Positions 11,677-23,585 of a DNA stretch of 64,000 bases are shown in pieces (positions within the stretch are counted from its first letter, which is position 1; the number at the start of each line of letters is the position of its first letter). Origin of the DNA: Bryopsis sp. KO-2023 (taxonomy: Eukaryota > Chlorophyta > Ulvophyceae > Bryopsidales > Bryopsidaceae); contig BSYQ01000003.1 of NCBI GenBank assembly GCA_030272585.1, positions 6,944,001 to 7,008,000 on the forward strand, written 5' to 3'. Made by a program: the position numbers and the translations under genes. The notes under the pieces were generated by a model that saw only the letters and a list, made by a program, of their open reading frames with translations, searched no databases and was not told the origin of the DNA.

Positions 11677-12170
11677 ATGGCGAGCACGATAGGCTTCCAT
11701 CTGAAAGTGAATCCCAGGCTTCTGGATATCGTGGAAAAGACATGGAAAAAAGACACGCTCGCTAACGACGGTGGGGAAACCTGACGATCGAAGAAAAAAC
11801 TTGTGTTCGTTGAAATTCTTGCTTAATTCTTTTTTTTTTAAAGCCTTTTTGAAGACCAGTTTTTTCTGGTAGATGTGTGGGAATTGATGCATGTAAGAGC
11901 AGAGGGAAAATAAGATCCTCCCCTGGTCTGGGAACTGAAAGCTTTTATCGACATTCTGAATTGCTCTGTGGCTTTTTCCTCGCTCCCCCATTGTTTGAGC
12001 AATGGTAGCAAAGCTTGTGAGGTTGATATGTCTGACCTCGGGATTCAGATGTACCACTCCCCGAGAATTTGGTGGACACCAACGAAGATCAAGACGATAT
12101 CCACAGAGCTGAGGTCCAGCCACGGCAGCCAGAGAGATGGACAGAACTCCAAACCAGCTTCTTCAAGTGA
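11677..12170 (+). CDS. ANAPC13: Anaphase-promoting complex subunit 13
   Basis: Two exons, 11677-11770 and 12049-12170, give 216 nt and 71 aa, almost exactly the usual length of this tiny subunit. The APC13/Swm1 hallmarks are present in order: PRLLDIVEKTWKKD near the N-terminus, then DDVPLPENL, an acidic linker, and a C-terminal ERWTELQTSFF. The intron (GTGGGG...TTCAG) splits an Asp codon. The exon 2 frame would otherwise be closed by upstream stops, so the splice is needed. APC13 stabilises TPR subunits of the APC/C, the ubiquitin ligase of mitotic exit. ATG context is AAGAATGG. Genes this short are easily missed by automatic annotation. Confidence 0.82.
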
Positions 12171-14133
12171 GCGTTTTGGAAATCCAGCCAGCATGGAAAT
12201 CATGTATGTGGTGCCTCTTGTAAAGCTTGGGGGTTTGATGGAAACGTGTAACTTGGCTTGCATGATGGAAGTTTTTGAGTTGGAGGTGCCCTCTTGCAGC
12301 TGAGAGGAGGGGTGGCGATGGGGAGCTCACTGCCTGGCCTTGCTGAAAAGAAGGGATGGGGGGTGTTGTATTCACTTGTCAGAATTGTCTTGAGGTGTAA
12401 CTTTGTTTTAAGCTGGTGTTGTTCTGCCCACTCAACTTCCGATCGCGGGATCAGAATGCAGCAGAGTTGTTTGTTGGTACGACACGGATGAGGTCACCTC
12501 GTGCTGGCAGAGTGATCACATGGCTGCTTTGTCGTTGCACGAAATCCTCCTCACACAAAGCCGCCAGCCAGACCAACAAGCACAGCCACTCAAATGGGAA
12601 CCGATTTGGGGACATCAGTGATTCGTCACAAGAAAAGACCCCAAGATCCATGTAGGTTTGATTTTGGGTTGATGTGTCCAGACGTTAATCCCCAGATGAA
12701 GCTTTTTTTGTTTGTTTGTTTGGTGTTGGAAATCAGAAAGGAGCGAATCCCTGTGATTTCGTTTTTTTAGTTCCATCACCATTGAACATTTCGAGGAGTG
12801 ATCTGTGCGCAAGCGTTGGTCCCAGGTCTGACCATTCCACCTGTGCGCACACACTCTGGCTTCACCCCATTTCAAAAAGGCTCCCGTTGAAAGCACACGT
12901 TTCACAACATGCACTGCGATGTCTGTGAGGCGGCGGTGAAAAATGCAGCTGGGTTGGAACGCATGCTGATGTGGTGGCGCCTCCAGGATCTCCCACCATT
13001 AATCCCATGACTAACCGCGGTCGACATCGATCGCATCCATGCGGATTTACTTTTTCATGCGCCATCTTTATTCACCTTCCTCCCCACGCATCGGATCCGG
13101 CTGGGCTTCCTCTCCGATCAGCCTATCAGCGTCACATGGCGGCCCCCTCCACCTCCGAGGTTCGCGGGAAGTTTCCGTGACGTTTCACGAACCCTTTCTG
13201 CTTGGGTTGCATCCCTCAATCCAGGTCGCTTGATGTTGATGGCTTTAATAGAACGAATCAATTCCAACGATGACAGCAGCAGTTGCGCAGAAATGAACAT
13301 TCCCTGATCGAAGCACAGGCAAGCGCAGCACGACGACCTTCTCGCAACCTTCCAGACAGCAGGTGGAACCTGAGTCGAGCGTTGAGAGGAGTGAGGAAAC
13401 TGGAGGAAGAAAAAGAGAGTATCGACGACGGATATTCGGGGGGACAAGGGTGGGTGCGATGGGGGGTCGGAGCGAAACGAAAACTAGAAGACAAACGGTC
13501 TGGTTGTGCCTCAGTCGATAGGTAGCTTCCGTTGTTGATCTCGGGCGATAGTCGGTTCCGTCACGTGACTTGTGCGCGATCGGATGGGGCCAGGACGGTT
13601 GTGTGTGGAGGGGTTCGCCTGTTGGTGAATCGCCTAACTGGGCTTGGGGAACCAGCGCGGCGTTGCTCGTGTTTTCAGGGTGAAATGGTTGGAAGTTCCG
13701 TTCGAGGAACGGTTACACTCACACAATAACAGTCTGGTCGTGACCGATGGAAAGAAAAAGTCGCGAGAGCATGGGAAGGTCGCGTCAATCTCGCAGACCA
13801 CTTCGCGCGAGGTCTCCCTCGATGCTCCTACGGATCCGTTGAATATCGGTTACCGCGGGTCAACCCCCTTTCCAAAACCTGCTTTTCCGCGAGTCCCGTC
13901 TCAACAACGCAGGCCAAACGCGATCCTTCATCTCTATTCGCAACCCCAGCTGTCTGTCACGGTTGCTGCGCCGCACTTGTGGATGCGGTATATTTGGCAC
14001 AGGCCCAAATGATCAGCGTCCGCATCGTCGAGAAGGGTGATGTTGACAATGTCAGACACACGACATTCGCGATCCAGCTGGTGGAATGCTGATCTTCTCC
14101 AACACTTTTTTGTGTGCTTTTCTTGCAGGGGAC
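12171..14133. other. Unassigned region between ANAPC13 and the CBP60-like gene
   Basis: Nearly 2 kb without a secure gene. One + strand open stretch at about 13,870-14,035 (contains CHGCCAALVDAVYLAQ and SVRIVEKG) ends at a GTGATG donor. In phase it could splice onto 14,129 (GGGACATGG...), making it an upstream exon of the CBP60-like gene. Other small ORFs, such as one with CWYDTDEVTSCW near 12,480 and MHCDVCEAAV at 12,909, lack supporting splice or family evidence. Confidence 0.35.
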
Positions 14134-17100
14134 ATGGACTCTCTCCAACCAGAGGAGGATGTCTCGATGGGGTACCAAATCACAGAAAGTCAGTCAGAGG
14201 GGAAGAGGGAGCCCATGAGCACTCCTCCTGAACTGATGGCTGTCAATCCTAACACCCTCGAGGTATGTATCCTATCGATCAATTCGATCAACAGCTTCCA
14301 CGAAATCCCTCAAATGATTGCCTTTTCCTTTCGGCAGGAATGTCGATGTAATTTTTTGCCAAGCCAGCCATTAAGTCCGAAGTGTGTTTTTTTTTCAGGC
14401 GTATGTCAGGGAGAGGATCAAGCAAGCCTTCTCTTATCTTCAAGAAGGGATGTTGGTTAAATTCCCCTCGATGTCGACCCCCATGGACACAATGAACATG
14501 ATGGAGGGTTTGGCAAATGAGATGCTGTCGCAAATGACCCCTGTCATATCCATCGACCACCCACACCAGGACCAGAAATACAAACTCATGTTCATTCACA
14601 AATGCCTGTGAGTATACTGGCCCGCTGCTTCTGTGTTGTTTTCTTTCCATTTCTATTTTTAGAGATATCCGATCCAGCAGAAGCTTCTTGTGTTGACAAA
14701 TGGAGTCTGTTTTTTTTTTTGTTAGGGCATTGGGGTGCATGGAGCCAAAGTGTGATTTGTGTGAGGCAAATCCCCGGAGGAGGTGTCGAACCAATTTTGC
14801 AAAGAAATATTTCAAAGGGGACATTCTCAAGGCGAAGTGTGGTGGACCGATATATGTCGAGCTGGTGGATTCCGAATCCGAAAGGAGAGTGGTCGCGAGG
14901 GATATGGATGTAATGTTGGAAATGTGTATTTTAGATGGCAATCGTTACGATCAGTTGTTTTCGGATGGGGCTGCGCATTGTGATGCCAAGGGATTGGAGC
15001 TTTGTGCCCTGCTTACAGGAAACGAAGGGAGGTCTTTGCTCCAATCTCACGATCGGACAGCTAATAAAGCGGATGGCCGAGTTGTAATCCCGCTACAGGT
15101 GAGGCCCATCATTTATTATTATTATTATTATTATTTATTCATTATTTTTTTTTATTTTTTTATCATTTTTCCCTACTCACTGCCAGCATCCTTTCTGATT
15201 CCACACCATTTATCCTACCCACCTGACTTCTTGAAGTTTTTTCTAGGAGTGTGTGTTTGCTACCCTGAGTTTGGACGGATTAGAAACATGAATCTAATAT
15301 TGACCAGCGATGTTTTAGCCAGCTCCTCCGGAACGCAATTGTAGGACACTTGATGAGACGCCATTTGACCAGTTGATCTGATGTCCCTTTTTCTATTGCT
15401 TCATTGTCGACTTTTGATGGTGTGCAGAAAGGGGTTGCTGGTCTGCCCGATTTGAGTGTCCAGTACAGCAGCGAAGCATTGTTATCAGGTCGTCGACCCC
15501 CTTTCCGTCTGATGGTCCGAATTTTATCCACGGGGACTCTCACACCATCCATGGTGGTGCCAGGCATTTCCGATGGCTTTGTCGTAGCGTCTGGTCGTTC
15601 CCGACTGGCCCAGAAAAAGCATATACCCTCTGTGGATGATCCGGTGTCCAGATTGGAAAACATGGGCAAGGAGCGTGTGAAAAAACTCAAAGATTTGAGA
15701 GGGACGGGGGTGGAAGTCCCGGATGGGGTGCCATGGGTGATCCTCAAAGTGGGTGATTTCAGGCAGCTGGCTTTGGAGGCCGACAAAGATGGGCAGCTGA
15801 AACAGAAAATGCTCCACATTTTGAAAATGTCGGAGAAAGCTTGGGACGAGACGAGGGACCATGCATTGATGGCAGTGACTAACGACACTCGAATGAGGGC
15901 GTGGTACAGACAGACTGGGGGAAACGTGGGTCTGGTGTATAGCTGCTATTTGGGGGAGACCGACATGGACAGGGCTGTGGCCTTGATTCAAGACGACGAG
16001 ATGTTTTTGAAAGAACACCTGGCACCGGCGCAGAGAGAACTTGTCAGGGATTTGCAAAAGGAGGCCAGCGAATGTTGGTGGAGGCCTGGGCACCCCGGCT
16101 GGACTTTTTATCCGTTTGATTCGGAAACTTTTAAGCAGGTGTGTGTGGGCGCACCCCCTCCCAGCCATCGACACCTAGGAGTGCTTGTTCTCCTCTTTCT
16201 CTGTTTTGATCGCGTGTTTACCTGTTTTCATCTCAACTGTGACAGTGTCTGCCCCTTGGTGGAAAAGAAAAATAAAGGGGGGACGAATGGTTTCGAACAG
16301 CCGGGGAGAAAGCACTGAAGAACCAACATATATATGTGGCAGTATTTCCTCCCCCCCCTTGCCAACCTTTTTCTTTCCATGTCTTCGCTAACCCAACCTC
16401 GTTTTTTCTCGTTTTTCTGAGGTACAGTCTCCCGACCTGCTTACCCCTCCGAAAGAGTTTCGGAGGAGCAGTCAAATGGACATCAAAAGAAAAGAAGCTT
16501 CCATGACACAGTACGACCACATGGATGCACTCCCAGGTCGACCGATCGTTTCTGTTTTGCAAGCGGTGCCGATGTCCCCCGTCGTTCAGGTGGAAGGGAA
16601 GGATGGTGGTGCAAGAAGGAAAGTAAACGAAGTCACGGAAAGCAGGAAAAGGATGAGAATCGAGAGAGGAAACGGCAGTTGTACGTAGAAAACCCACCAA
16701 GTTTCAAATACGTTCTTGTCCACACACGCACGCACACACTGAAACGATCTGTTCCACTTTCAGTCAAAAATGCTTCTTTCCATATCAGAACCACATGAGT
16801 TTCAGACAGCTACATTCGATCAGAAGCTTAGGCCTGTATCGGTACTCATTCTCGCAAAAATCCATTTTTGTACGGTTGGATTTTTCCAGCAGCTCCCCAG
16901 ACATCTACCTTGCTTGAAAAGTGGGCATTAGCTATTGGTTGGCTGTGTAAAAGGGGGTGCGGGAATACACACAAACAGGAAACACAAAAGACGTTTATGG
17001 CTGCATGTCTGACAAATTCACTTGGTGTGTTTTGTCCAGCTTCGTGGTACCCAGTGAATATCGGAATGGGTCAGTCTGAGCTGGAGTCTGCGGCTGAAAA

Positions 17101-18696
17101 TGCCGAAGGTGTGTTGCTTGAAGAACCATCTTGTCTTCCATGTGGTGTTTATTATCTCTAACCCTAGAGGGACAAGGTGGTGAGCTGGGCATTGGTCATT
17201 TCAGGTGGTAATCATAAATGGCATTCACCATTCGAAGAGCGGGACCGGCAGATGTCCCTCATGCCAATGATTCAAGGTGGCAAAGAATATACGTCTGTGG
17301 GTCGAAACGTATAAAGTGTCGAGTGCATGTTTTTCTTATCTTTTTGGGGGTGTTATACCTACTTGCCCTGTCATGTGGTGTAGTGAAGGTCTCCTGGTCC
17401 AGGTCATCCAAATATGAGTAGCTTCTTGTCCAAATATCGTGGGCTAGTTGCATTCAGGCACCCAATTGAAACGATTATGTGTGGCAGGAGGGAGCAAGTG
17501 TGTGTTGGGTGACCTGCCTTTCCCCCTACCGATCGTCCCCAAACAACCACCGCCCTCGTCATTCTGCCAGAAGCCTGCACCGATTTCCTCCCCACTTCAG
17601 CGCCAAATCAACGATATTAATGAGAAGCAAGAAATGAAATCGAGGCAGCGGCAGCGGTTTGCAGTCTTCACTCCCCCCAACCGTGGGCTCACCGCCAAGA
17701 ACACCGCGTCAGACTGGGAAGCCGAAAGAAAAGAGGCCGAGATAAAACCTGGCGAGCGTAGGGGAGTGGGGTTTGAGAAGGCCCCCAGCAAGGTCAAACA
17801 CAGTTTCAAAGAGCTGGTCGACAGTGGCAATGTTGAAGATGATGAGGGGCGGAATGACATGGGTTCCCCCAGAGCTCATTCTCATTCTGAAGGGGGGGGC
17901 CCTACTTCCAGAACGGCTGTACAGGGTGGGGTATTCCAGAAATTTCCGCAGCGATCGAGAGGGGGGGAGCTGTGTGGGCAGAGCGTGACTGGGAGCAGCC
18001 AGTGTGGCAGTCATGGACAAGGCTTGTTTGGAATGAGTTCCAGCATACGGAGCCTGCCACCGTCCTGTCAGCAAGCATTGAACTTGCAGGAGAAAATACA
18101 TCGCCTCGAACACCCCTCCATGCATGTCGGACCTGGGGACAGCGAGTACAGGTACACGCTTACCAGGGGTTTTCTCGGAAGTGTATTTCCTTGAGCAGGA
18201 GTTGCTGTCTTTTCATCTTGATTGTGGCTACCATGTCCCTGCCTGCTTTCCCCCGATAATAAGTGCACAATGGTAAGAATTGTCGTTCTGATCTGTGGAT
18301 AGAGCAGCGCATACAGAGGGTGGTAGCGTCAATGGCCACAGCCGCCGCCATCACAACCCCCCCAGCGTTGCATCCAACCTCCGGAAGCCTTCCGACAGAG
18401 ATGTTGTAGCTCTTGAGGGTTCTCCTCAAACCGAGGAGGGCTGTGGCAATCCCAATCACGTGGAAGGCATTGTGGGTAATGGAGCTTCCGGAGACATTAC
18501 TCAATTCCAGCCAAATTCCAATTGGGGGGACACCCATGTGTCCTTGGCTCTGCTGGGTGGGCAGCACCGGAATGGGATGCCTTATGGGGTTGTTCTGCTT
18601 CCTGTCAGTGGAGGGAGTTACAATCCGAACGGCCAAGGGGAGAACAATTGTGGAGGTGTGGAGGAAGTGGCGGCTGATCAAGAGCGGGTCGATTGA
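14134..18696 (+). CDS. CBP60-like (calmodulin-binding protein 60 type) putative regulator
   Basis: Nine exons: 14134-14262, 14399-14607, 14726-15098, 15428-16138, 16422-16677, 16890-17108, 17205-17276, 17488-18151, 18303-18696. They total 3,027 nt and encode 1,008 aa, with phases matching at all junctions. Exons 3-4 resemble the CBP60 DNA-binding region: GGPIYVELVDSESERRV, then SDGFVVASGRSRLAQKKH, IPSVDDPVSRLENMGKERVK and a helical part with MSEKAWDETRDHAL. This order is the diagnostic CBP60 arrangement (conserved strand block, linker around LDDEVWRLEKIGK-type sequence, MWE.T..HA). Exon 5 has basic clusters (RRKVNEVTESRKRMR) fitting nuclear location. The C-terminal 400 residues are low-complexity. 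CBP60s are plant immune and development transcription regulators, so function here is inference. The 3' exons rest only on phase and splice signals, and 5' exons may be missing. Confidence 0.58.
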
Positions 18697-19915
18697 ACAT
18701 CGGCAGTTCACTGTGGAGTGGATGGGGGGTTTTAACTCGTCTGGCTGACAGTCAGCGGACCTGTTTGTGTTTGCTATTCATATGGCGGGGTGAAAAGAAA
18801 AAGAAAAAGGAAAAAAAAAGGGTTGGTTTTTGTGTAGTAGTATGAGCGGAGGAGGAGGAAGGGGAGGGTGTGAGATTATCAAAAAAAAAGGATTGAGTTT
18901 GTTTTTTTTTGTCCGAGGTAGGGAGGTGGTTTGATTCACAGTTCTTTCTGCATGATTGTTTCTGTCCGGCTCATTCATTGTTCAATATTTGTGGATTTCT
19001 GTTTTGTTCTAACAGGGGGGGGGGGACTGGGATTACGAGGAGTTTTGCAGAGTATGGTTAGATGCCGTAGGATGACTAACAATGGAAGTTAGTTGCTTTC
19101 TTTCTTTCAGGTTTTTTTTATATATTTTTTGTTGTGTTGCAAAGAAAGAACTTTTTAATCACCATTTGTTCAATCAACCTGAGAGGAGCAAAAGAAGTTG
19201 CATACTTCTTTCAACTTTGAATAAAGATTGTTGGCAAAGGTGCCAATCCGAGAAACAACATGTTGCAAGGATGGCTGTTGAGAAAATTTCACCGCCTTCG
19301 GGGGGTATTTATAACCCAGTGTAGTTTCTTTAAAACTCTTACAGCAATGACCTTCAAAAAGGCGAATAACAAACAATGTGTATGGTTTTATCCTTGCCCC
19401 GGTCGTACAATCACGACACCAACTTTGTGGGTGCAACACCAGTCCATTAATAAATTATCACCAAATTGGTCACAACACCTCCAAACTGATTGATCCATTT
19501 GTATTGAAGTTACACCAGCTGGAGCATTCAAGAATTTAAAAAATGCATCGAAATCAAAAAAGACATGGATGCCTAGGAGAAACAGGTCTGCATGATAGGT
19601 TTTTTGGCAGCTCAGACGATATCTAAACAAATAGAAGTTACAAACCCAAACCACCCACAATAATAAATCCCCCAAAAGTGTTTTTATACCCAAACCAACA
19701 GCCCACAACAAGAAATCCCACAAGTTTATATCGTTTGTTCCAAATCTAGCTCCAATAAATACCAATACTCTCTCACTGACTCACCCTCCTCCCCAACTCA
19801 AATGACCTCAGATTTTCAAAACGAAGTCGCAAGAAAAAACAACAACAGCAAACTAACTGTTTGCAATCTCATCGTTGTAGCAATCGAGCAATTAAAAAAA
19901 AATTAATAATAATGT
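18697..19915. other. Convergent intergenic region
   Basis: This lies between the 3' ends of the CBP60-like gene and the MFS gene. It is AT-rich with poly-A/T and poly-G runs (for example 19,016-19,024). No coding signal beyond chance ORFs was seen. Both 3' UTRs must lie here. Confidence 0.5.
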
Positions 19916-22900
19916 TCAGGCATCCTTGATCGGACGCACTTCCCCAGTCAAGAAAATTCCAAGCAAAATTGCTTCGAACACCATCAATCCAGACAGACAT
20001 CTGAACACTGAAGGCCAACCCGAGGGACCAGCGACGCTAATCCAGAACCCGATCACACAGTCTATTACTAATGCTACAATCATGGTCAACATTTCGCTGC
20101 CTCCCTCAAGAATTGCTGATTTTTTCCCTGCAAACCGGGCGTTGAATTCCGGAACAGCGATGTAGAAGGGAGGGGCTATCGACATCCCCAGAATTACAAA
20201 CAAAATGCTGGATTGAAGAGGGGATGATGTGGCGGACAGCAAAAGTAGGCAGAGGCTATTTGCAATGCAAGACGTTACCATGAATTGCCGACGGCGGTGG
20301 CGATTCAAGTGAACGTAGAGGTGTCCACTCAGGAAGACAGAGATTGCTGCCCCCGAGGAAAAACACACCAGCAACTGTGCACAGTCACACCACATCCCAT
20401 CAGTCTGACAATCCATGCACCCCAAATCAATAAATAATCTCTATCTTTAATCATCTCTGTTTTTTCGTAAAGAAAGGTCACAAAAAGAAGGGCATATTGG
20501 TTGATTTCCAACTGTGAAACCTTTCCGGGGGGGGCATTCACAGTTGGAAACCAACCGACCGATAAGCAGTTTTTGGCTGATAAAACACAAGCATGTTACT
20601 CGACAGGTTATTTGGAGAAAAAGTACAACCCATATATGTTAAGCTTTGCTTCTTAATTTCCATTTGGATGAAAGGCTCACCCCAGATGCTTTTGTAATCG
20701 ACAACCCCTGGAAGCTTTGGCCGAAAAATGCAATGAACATCTGTATTTCCATGACGGCTTGCAAAACGCATCGATTCCCCAACATCAGTCTGACCTGAGG
20801 TCACATTAAAAAACAGGGTGCTCCCATTATCGCTTCGTCGTACCATTCAATCACATGCACAGCAACACTGAGATTTTCACATAACTGCTGTTCATCTCGT
20901 TTAAATATTTCTTCCCAAATCCACAGGAAATCTCGTTCCAAGTTTTGGCCCCAACACAAGCGTTGAATTCACTTTTTTAGCCGATCAAATGGACTTCAAA
21001 ATCGCATCGCCTAAAATGAAAGAAACGTTTACACCTACCTTGCTAAAATCCCTCAGAAATCCCATGAATGAATTGGGACTAGCAGATACTGGTCCAGACA
21101 AGGCTCCACCACCACCACCACCACTACTGGATTCATTCTCTTGGGCAGGGATGGTAACAAAATAAGCCACCACCGAAGCTCCGATCGTCCCAAATGTTGC
21201 TGCGCTGATTATCACAGTTCGCCAGCCAAAGCCATTGACACACAGATATCCAGCCATTATTGTGACGAGAATTGACCCTGCCTGGAGCCGAAACAAATGG
21301 GTGGTAAAACTAAGGAGAGGCCAAAAAATGTGTTGGCTGGATGGGGATCTGTGCATGCAATTTCTAATTGGAGGAAATAATGTCATTCACCCTTGAAACC
21401 AATGCAGCGCTCCCCAGAGCAGCCCCCTGTTTCTCAGGAGGGTGTAGTTGCCTCATCAATTGACTTGTCGAAACCCAAGCTGTGGCCTGCACAACCCACA
21501 GATCACTTCATTCCAGTGTCAAAAAAATTGACTTTCCCAACCCATTTCTTTCCAATTTCGAGAAGAAAAAAATTCCAGGGAGGTAAGAAATGACCTTTCT
21601 GAGCTCGATTCTCAACGGGTTTTGCGAAGCATTGAAATGCACAGCTCCCACCTGACGATTTCAAGCGGGTTTTTTGGCTGATTGATTTCACAATCAACTT
21701 TCTGATGGGCTCCCCACCATATTCTTATTATAGTAGGAATTCAACTCACAAGAAAGAATCTTGCTACAGTCCAGAGGGCAGCGAACCAAAGAAAGCACGA
21801 CCCTTTGGAGAAAAGGGAATTTGCCACGGCCGATCCAGCCAAGACGAATACAAGACTCCTTTTTGGTGTCATGCTGAGTACAAATTGTGCACTGGCAGCT
21901 TTCCCAACCTGAACAGCACCCACAAACAATTATACTTGACAGATGTGGATTTTTCAGTGTTTATCAACTGATTTTCTTCAGATTTTTGAATCTTTTCTTG
22001 GGATTATACTTCAATGAATTTGAGCCCACAAAGGTTGTATTCTGATTACTGTAAATTCCTGCAAGTATCTGATCGATTCAACTGCCCCTTCTGAAGCACC
22101 CTGGTTCTTTTCAAAACAATTGAATCTTTTTTTGTGCAAACAGCTGGGGTAAACCCTCGGAAAAATGGGGATTAAGAATCCGAACATGGCGGGATGATTG
22201 CCACTGTACAGATGTGTACATGTCAAATGACATGCAGATATAGATGCATACAAAGAAAGTGAGAAAAAAAATCTTCGATCCGTCTGCTCAATTTACTTTG
22301 ACCTGCCCTATTCACTGATTATAATATCGCACGATGATTCTGTCAGGATCGCCTTCTTTAAAATCTCTTTTCCTTTTTTTTAGCATTCTTTGATCCAAAT
22401 CAATCTGCCAAATATTTTTCCTGATTTTCCAGGAATATCTCTACCAGAAATTCAGGGACATTCTTACCACCCCCCCGAAATTTCCACAAGCCAAGATGTT
22501 GCCCACACTTGCACTCCCTATTTCCAGGGCTGCATCAGCCGTCATGGCCCCCAGCACAGGTCCCATTACAAATGTCATCACAGAGGCCCCCTGTGAAATG
22601 AGGCATTATGGAAAACCATCAATCGTCTTGATCAATAACTAGAAAACATATTTCCAGGGACTTAATGTCGACAATTCTCCATCAATCAGGGTATATCATA
22701 GTGTGAAAATAGATGTACATAACTTTATACAAAACGATGTTTCCTCCTGAATTTGCAAAGGGGAATCCAAATCTGATTAACACTCCATCGAATAGCGACC
22801 ATTTTCATCCATCTGAGGATTTGATACGGAGGGAGATATGACATATTTACTTCATGCTTTACAGACAGCAGCAACCTTACCATGTATCCCAGCAAGACAT

Positions 22901-23374
22901 TGAAATTCGATATGGTGCGGCCGTGCACCACACCACCCACCACAGAAGTCTTACAATCCTGGACATCAAAAATTAGATTGTCAATTGTTCCACTCTTTAT
23001 GCACTCTCAGCCCTCACCCTCCCCAAGTCATACCAAAGCAGCCGCCGCAGCGACATTTTCGCCACCAGCCTCGCATCCACCGATTCGAATTTTCAATCCC
23101 CTTTTAGGTGGGGGCTGCAGGACCACCACACACGTAATCAATATCCAGTGCCAACCAAAGATGTGACGCAGCTCGCAGAACTCGACCCCCTCACCAGTTT
23201 CTGCCGCGGTTGAATCGCAACGGGGGGTCGGGGGATGAAGCATCGTTTTGGCGTCCCTCCAACAGAAATCCCGCGGTGAGGGAGGCCTGACATTCTGTGT
23301 GCCACAGAACGGTCGACTGAATTCGTCAAGCATCTTTCCCCACTGAACAGTTCCATCCCGTCATATCTGCCCAC
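19916..23374 (-). CDS. Major facilitator superfamily transporter
   Basis: Eight exons read 23374 to 19916: 23195-23374, 22881-22958, 22468-22590, 21750-21908, 21391-21486, 21039-21281, 20681-20794, 19916-20374. They total 1,452 nt and encode 483 aa, all junctions phase 0. About twelve hydrophobic segments can be laid out in two sets of six, starting with GASVMTFVMGPVLGAM. A motif-A-like loop lies between TM2 and TM3 (GKAASAQFVLSMTPKRS), and the central loop is Gly/Ser-rich (ENESSSGGGGGG). The N-terminal ~85 residues are not hydrophobic. HPPEKQGAALGSAALVSRAGS in TM4-5 resembles sugar-phosphate or organic-anion MFS members, but the substrate cannot be told. The first exon is the least certain. 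The start lies 134 bp from the right inverted arm. Confidence 0.8.
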
Positions 23375-23507
23375 AGTGACGAATACATATTATTAGAAGT
23401 CTAATGACTGATGATTTGAGATCCACGTGCGCGCAGCATTCTGTGCTTCTGATGAACCTGGAACGAGAATTGGTGGCTTTAATGCAAGACATCCTTTTTG
23501 TTTTGTA

Positions 23508-23585
23508 GAAGAGCAAGTCTTGGACTTCGATGTGAAAGGCCAACAAAAACCATTCGGGGGGAAAAAGTATTTCCCAATGACATAG
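23508..23585 (+). pseudogene. Orphan 3' fragment of chlorophyllase
   Basis: Duplicate of the last ~78 nt of the chlorophyllase coding sequence. It reads in frame from VLDFDVKGQQKPFGG to a TAG at 23,583-23,585, with a few substitutions. Upstream sequence is unrelated to chlorophyllase, so the fragment marks the inner breakpoint of the duplication. A GT-TTTGTAG acceptor-like sequence lies just before it, but no upstream exon is apparent. Confidence 0.8.

Noticed and set aside
12462-12621. Possible third ANAPC13 exon (CWYDTDEVTSCW)
   Set aside because: Phase would fit, but exon 2 already ends with a stop at the expected family length and homologues end there.
12909-13010. Small ORF MHCDVCEAAV with a single CxxC
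   Set aside because: 33 codons, no second metal-binding pair, no splice support.
15113-15136. TTA trinucleotide run
   Set aside because: Lies within an intron; a simple microsatellite of no apparent role.
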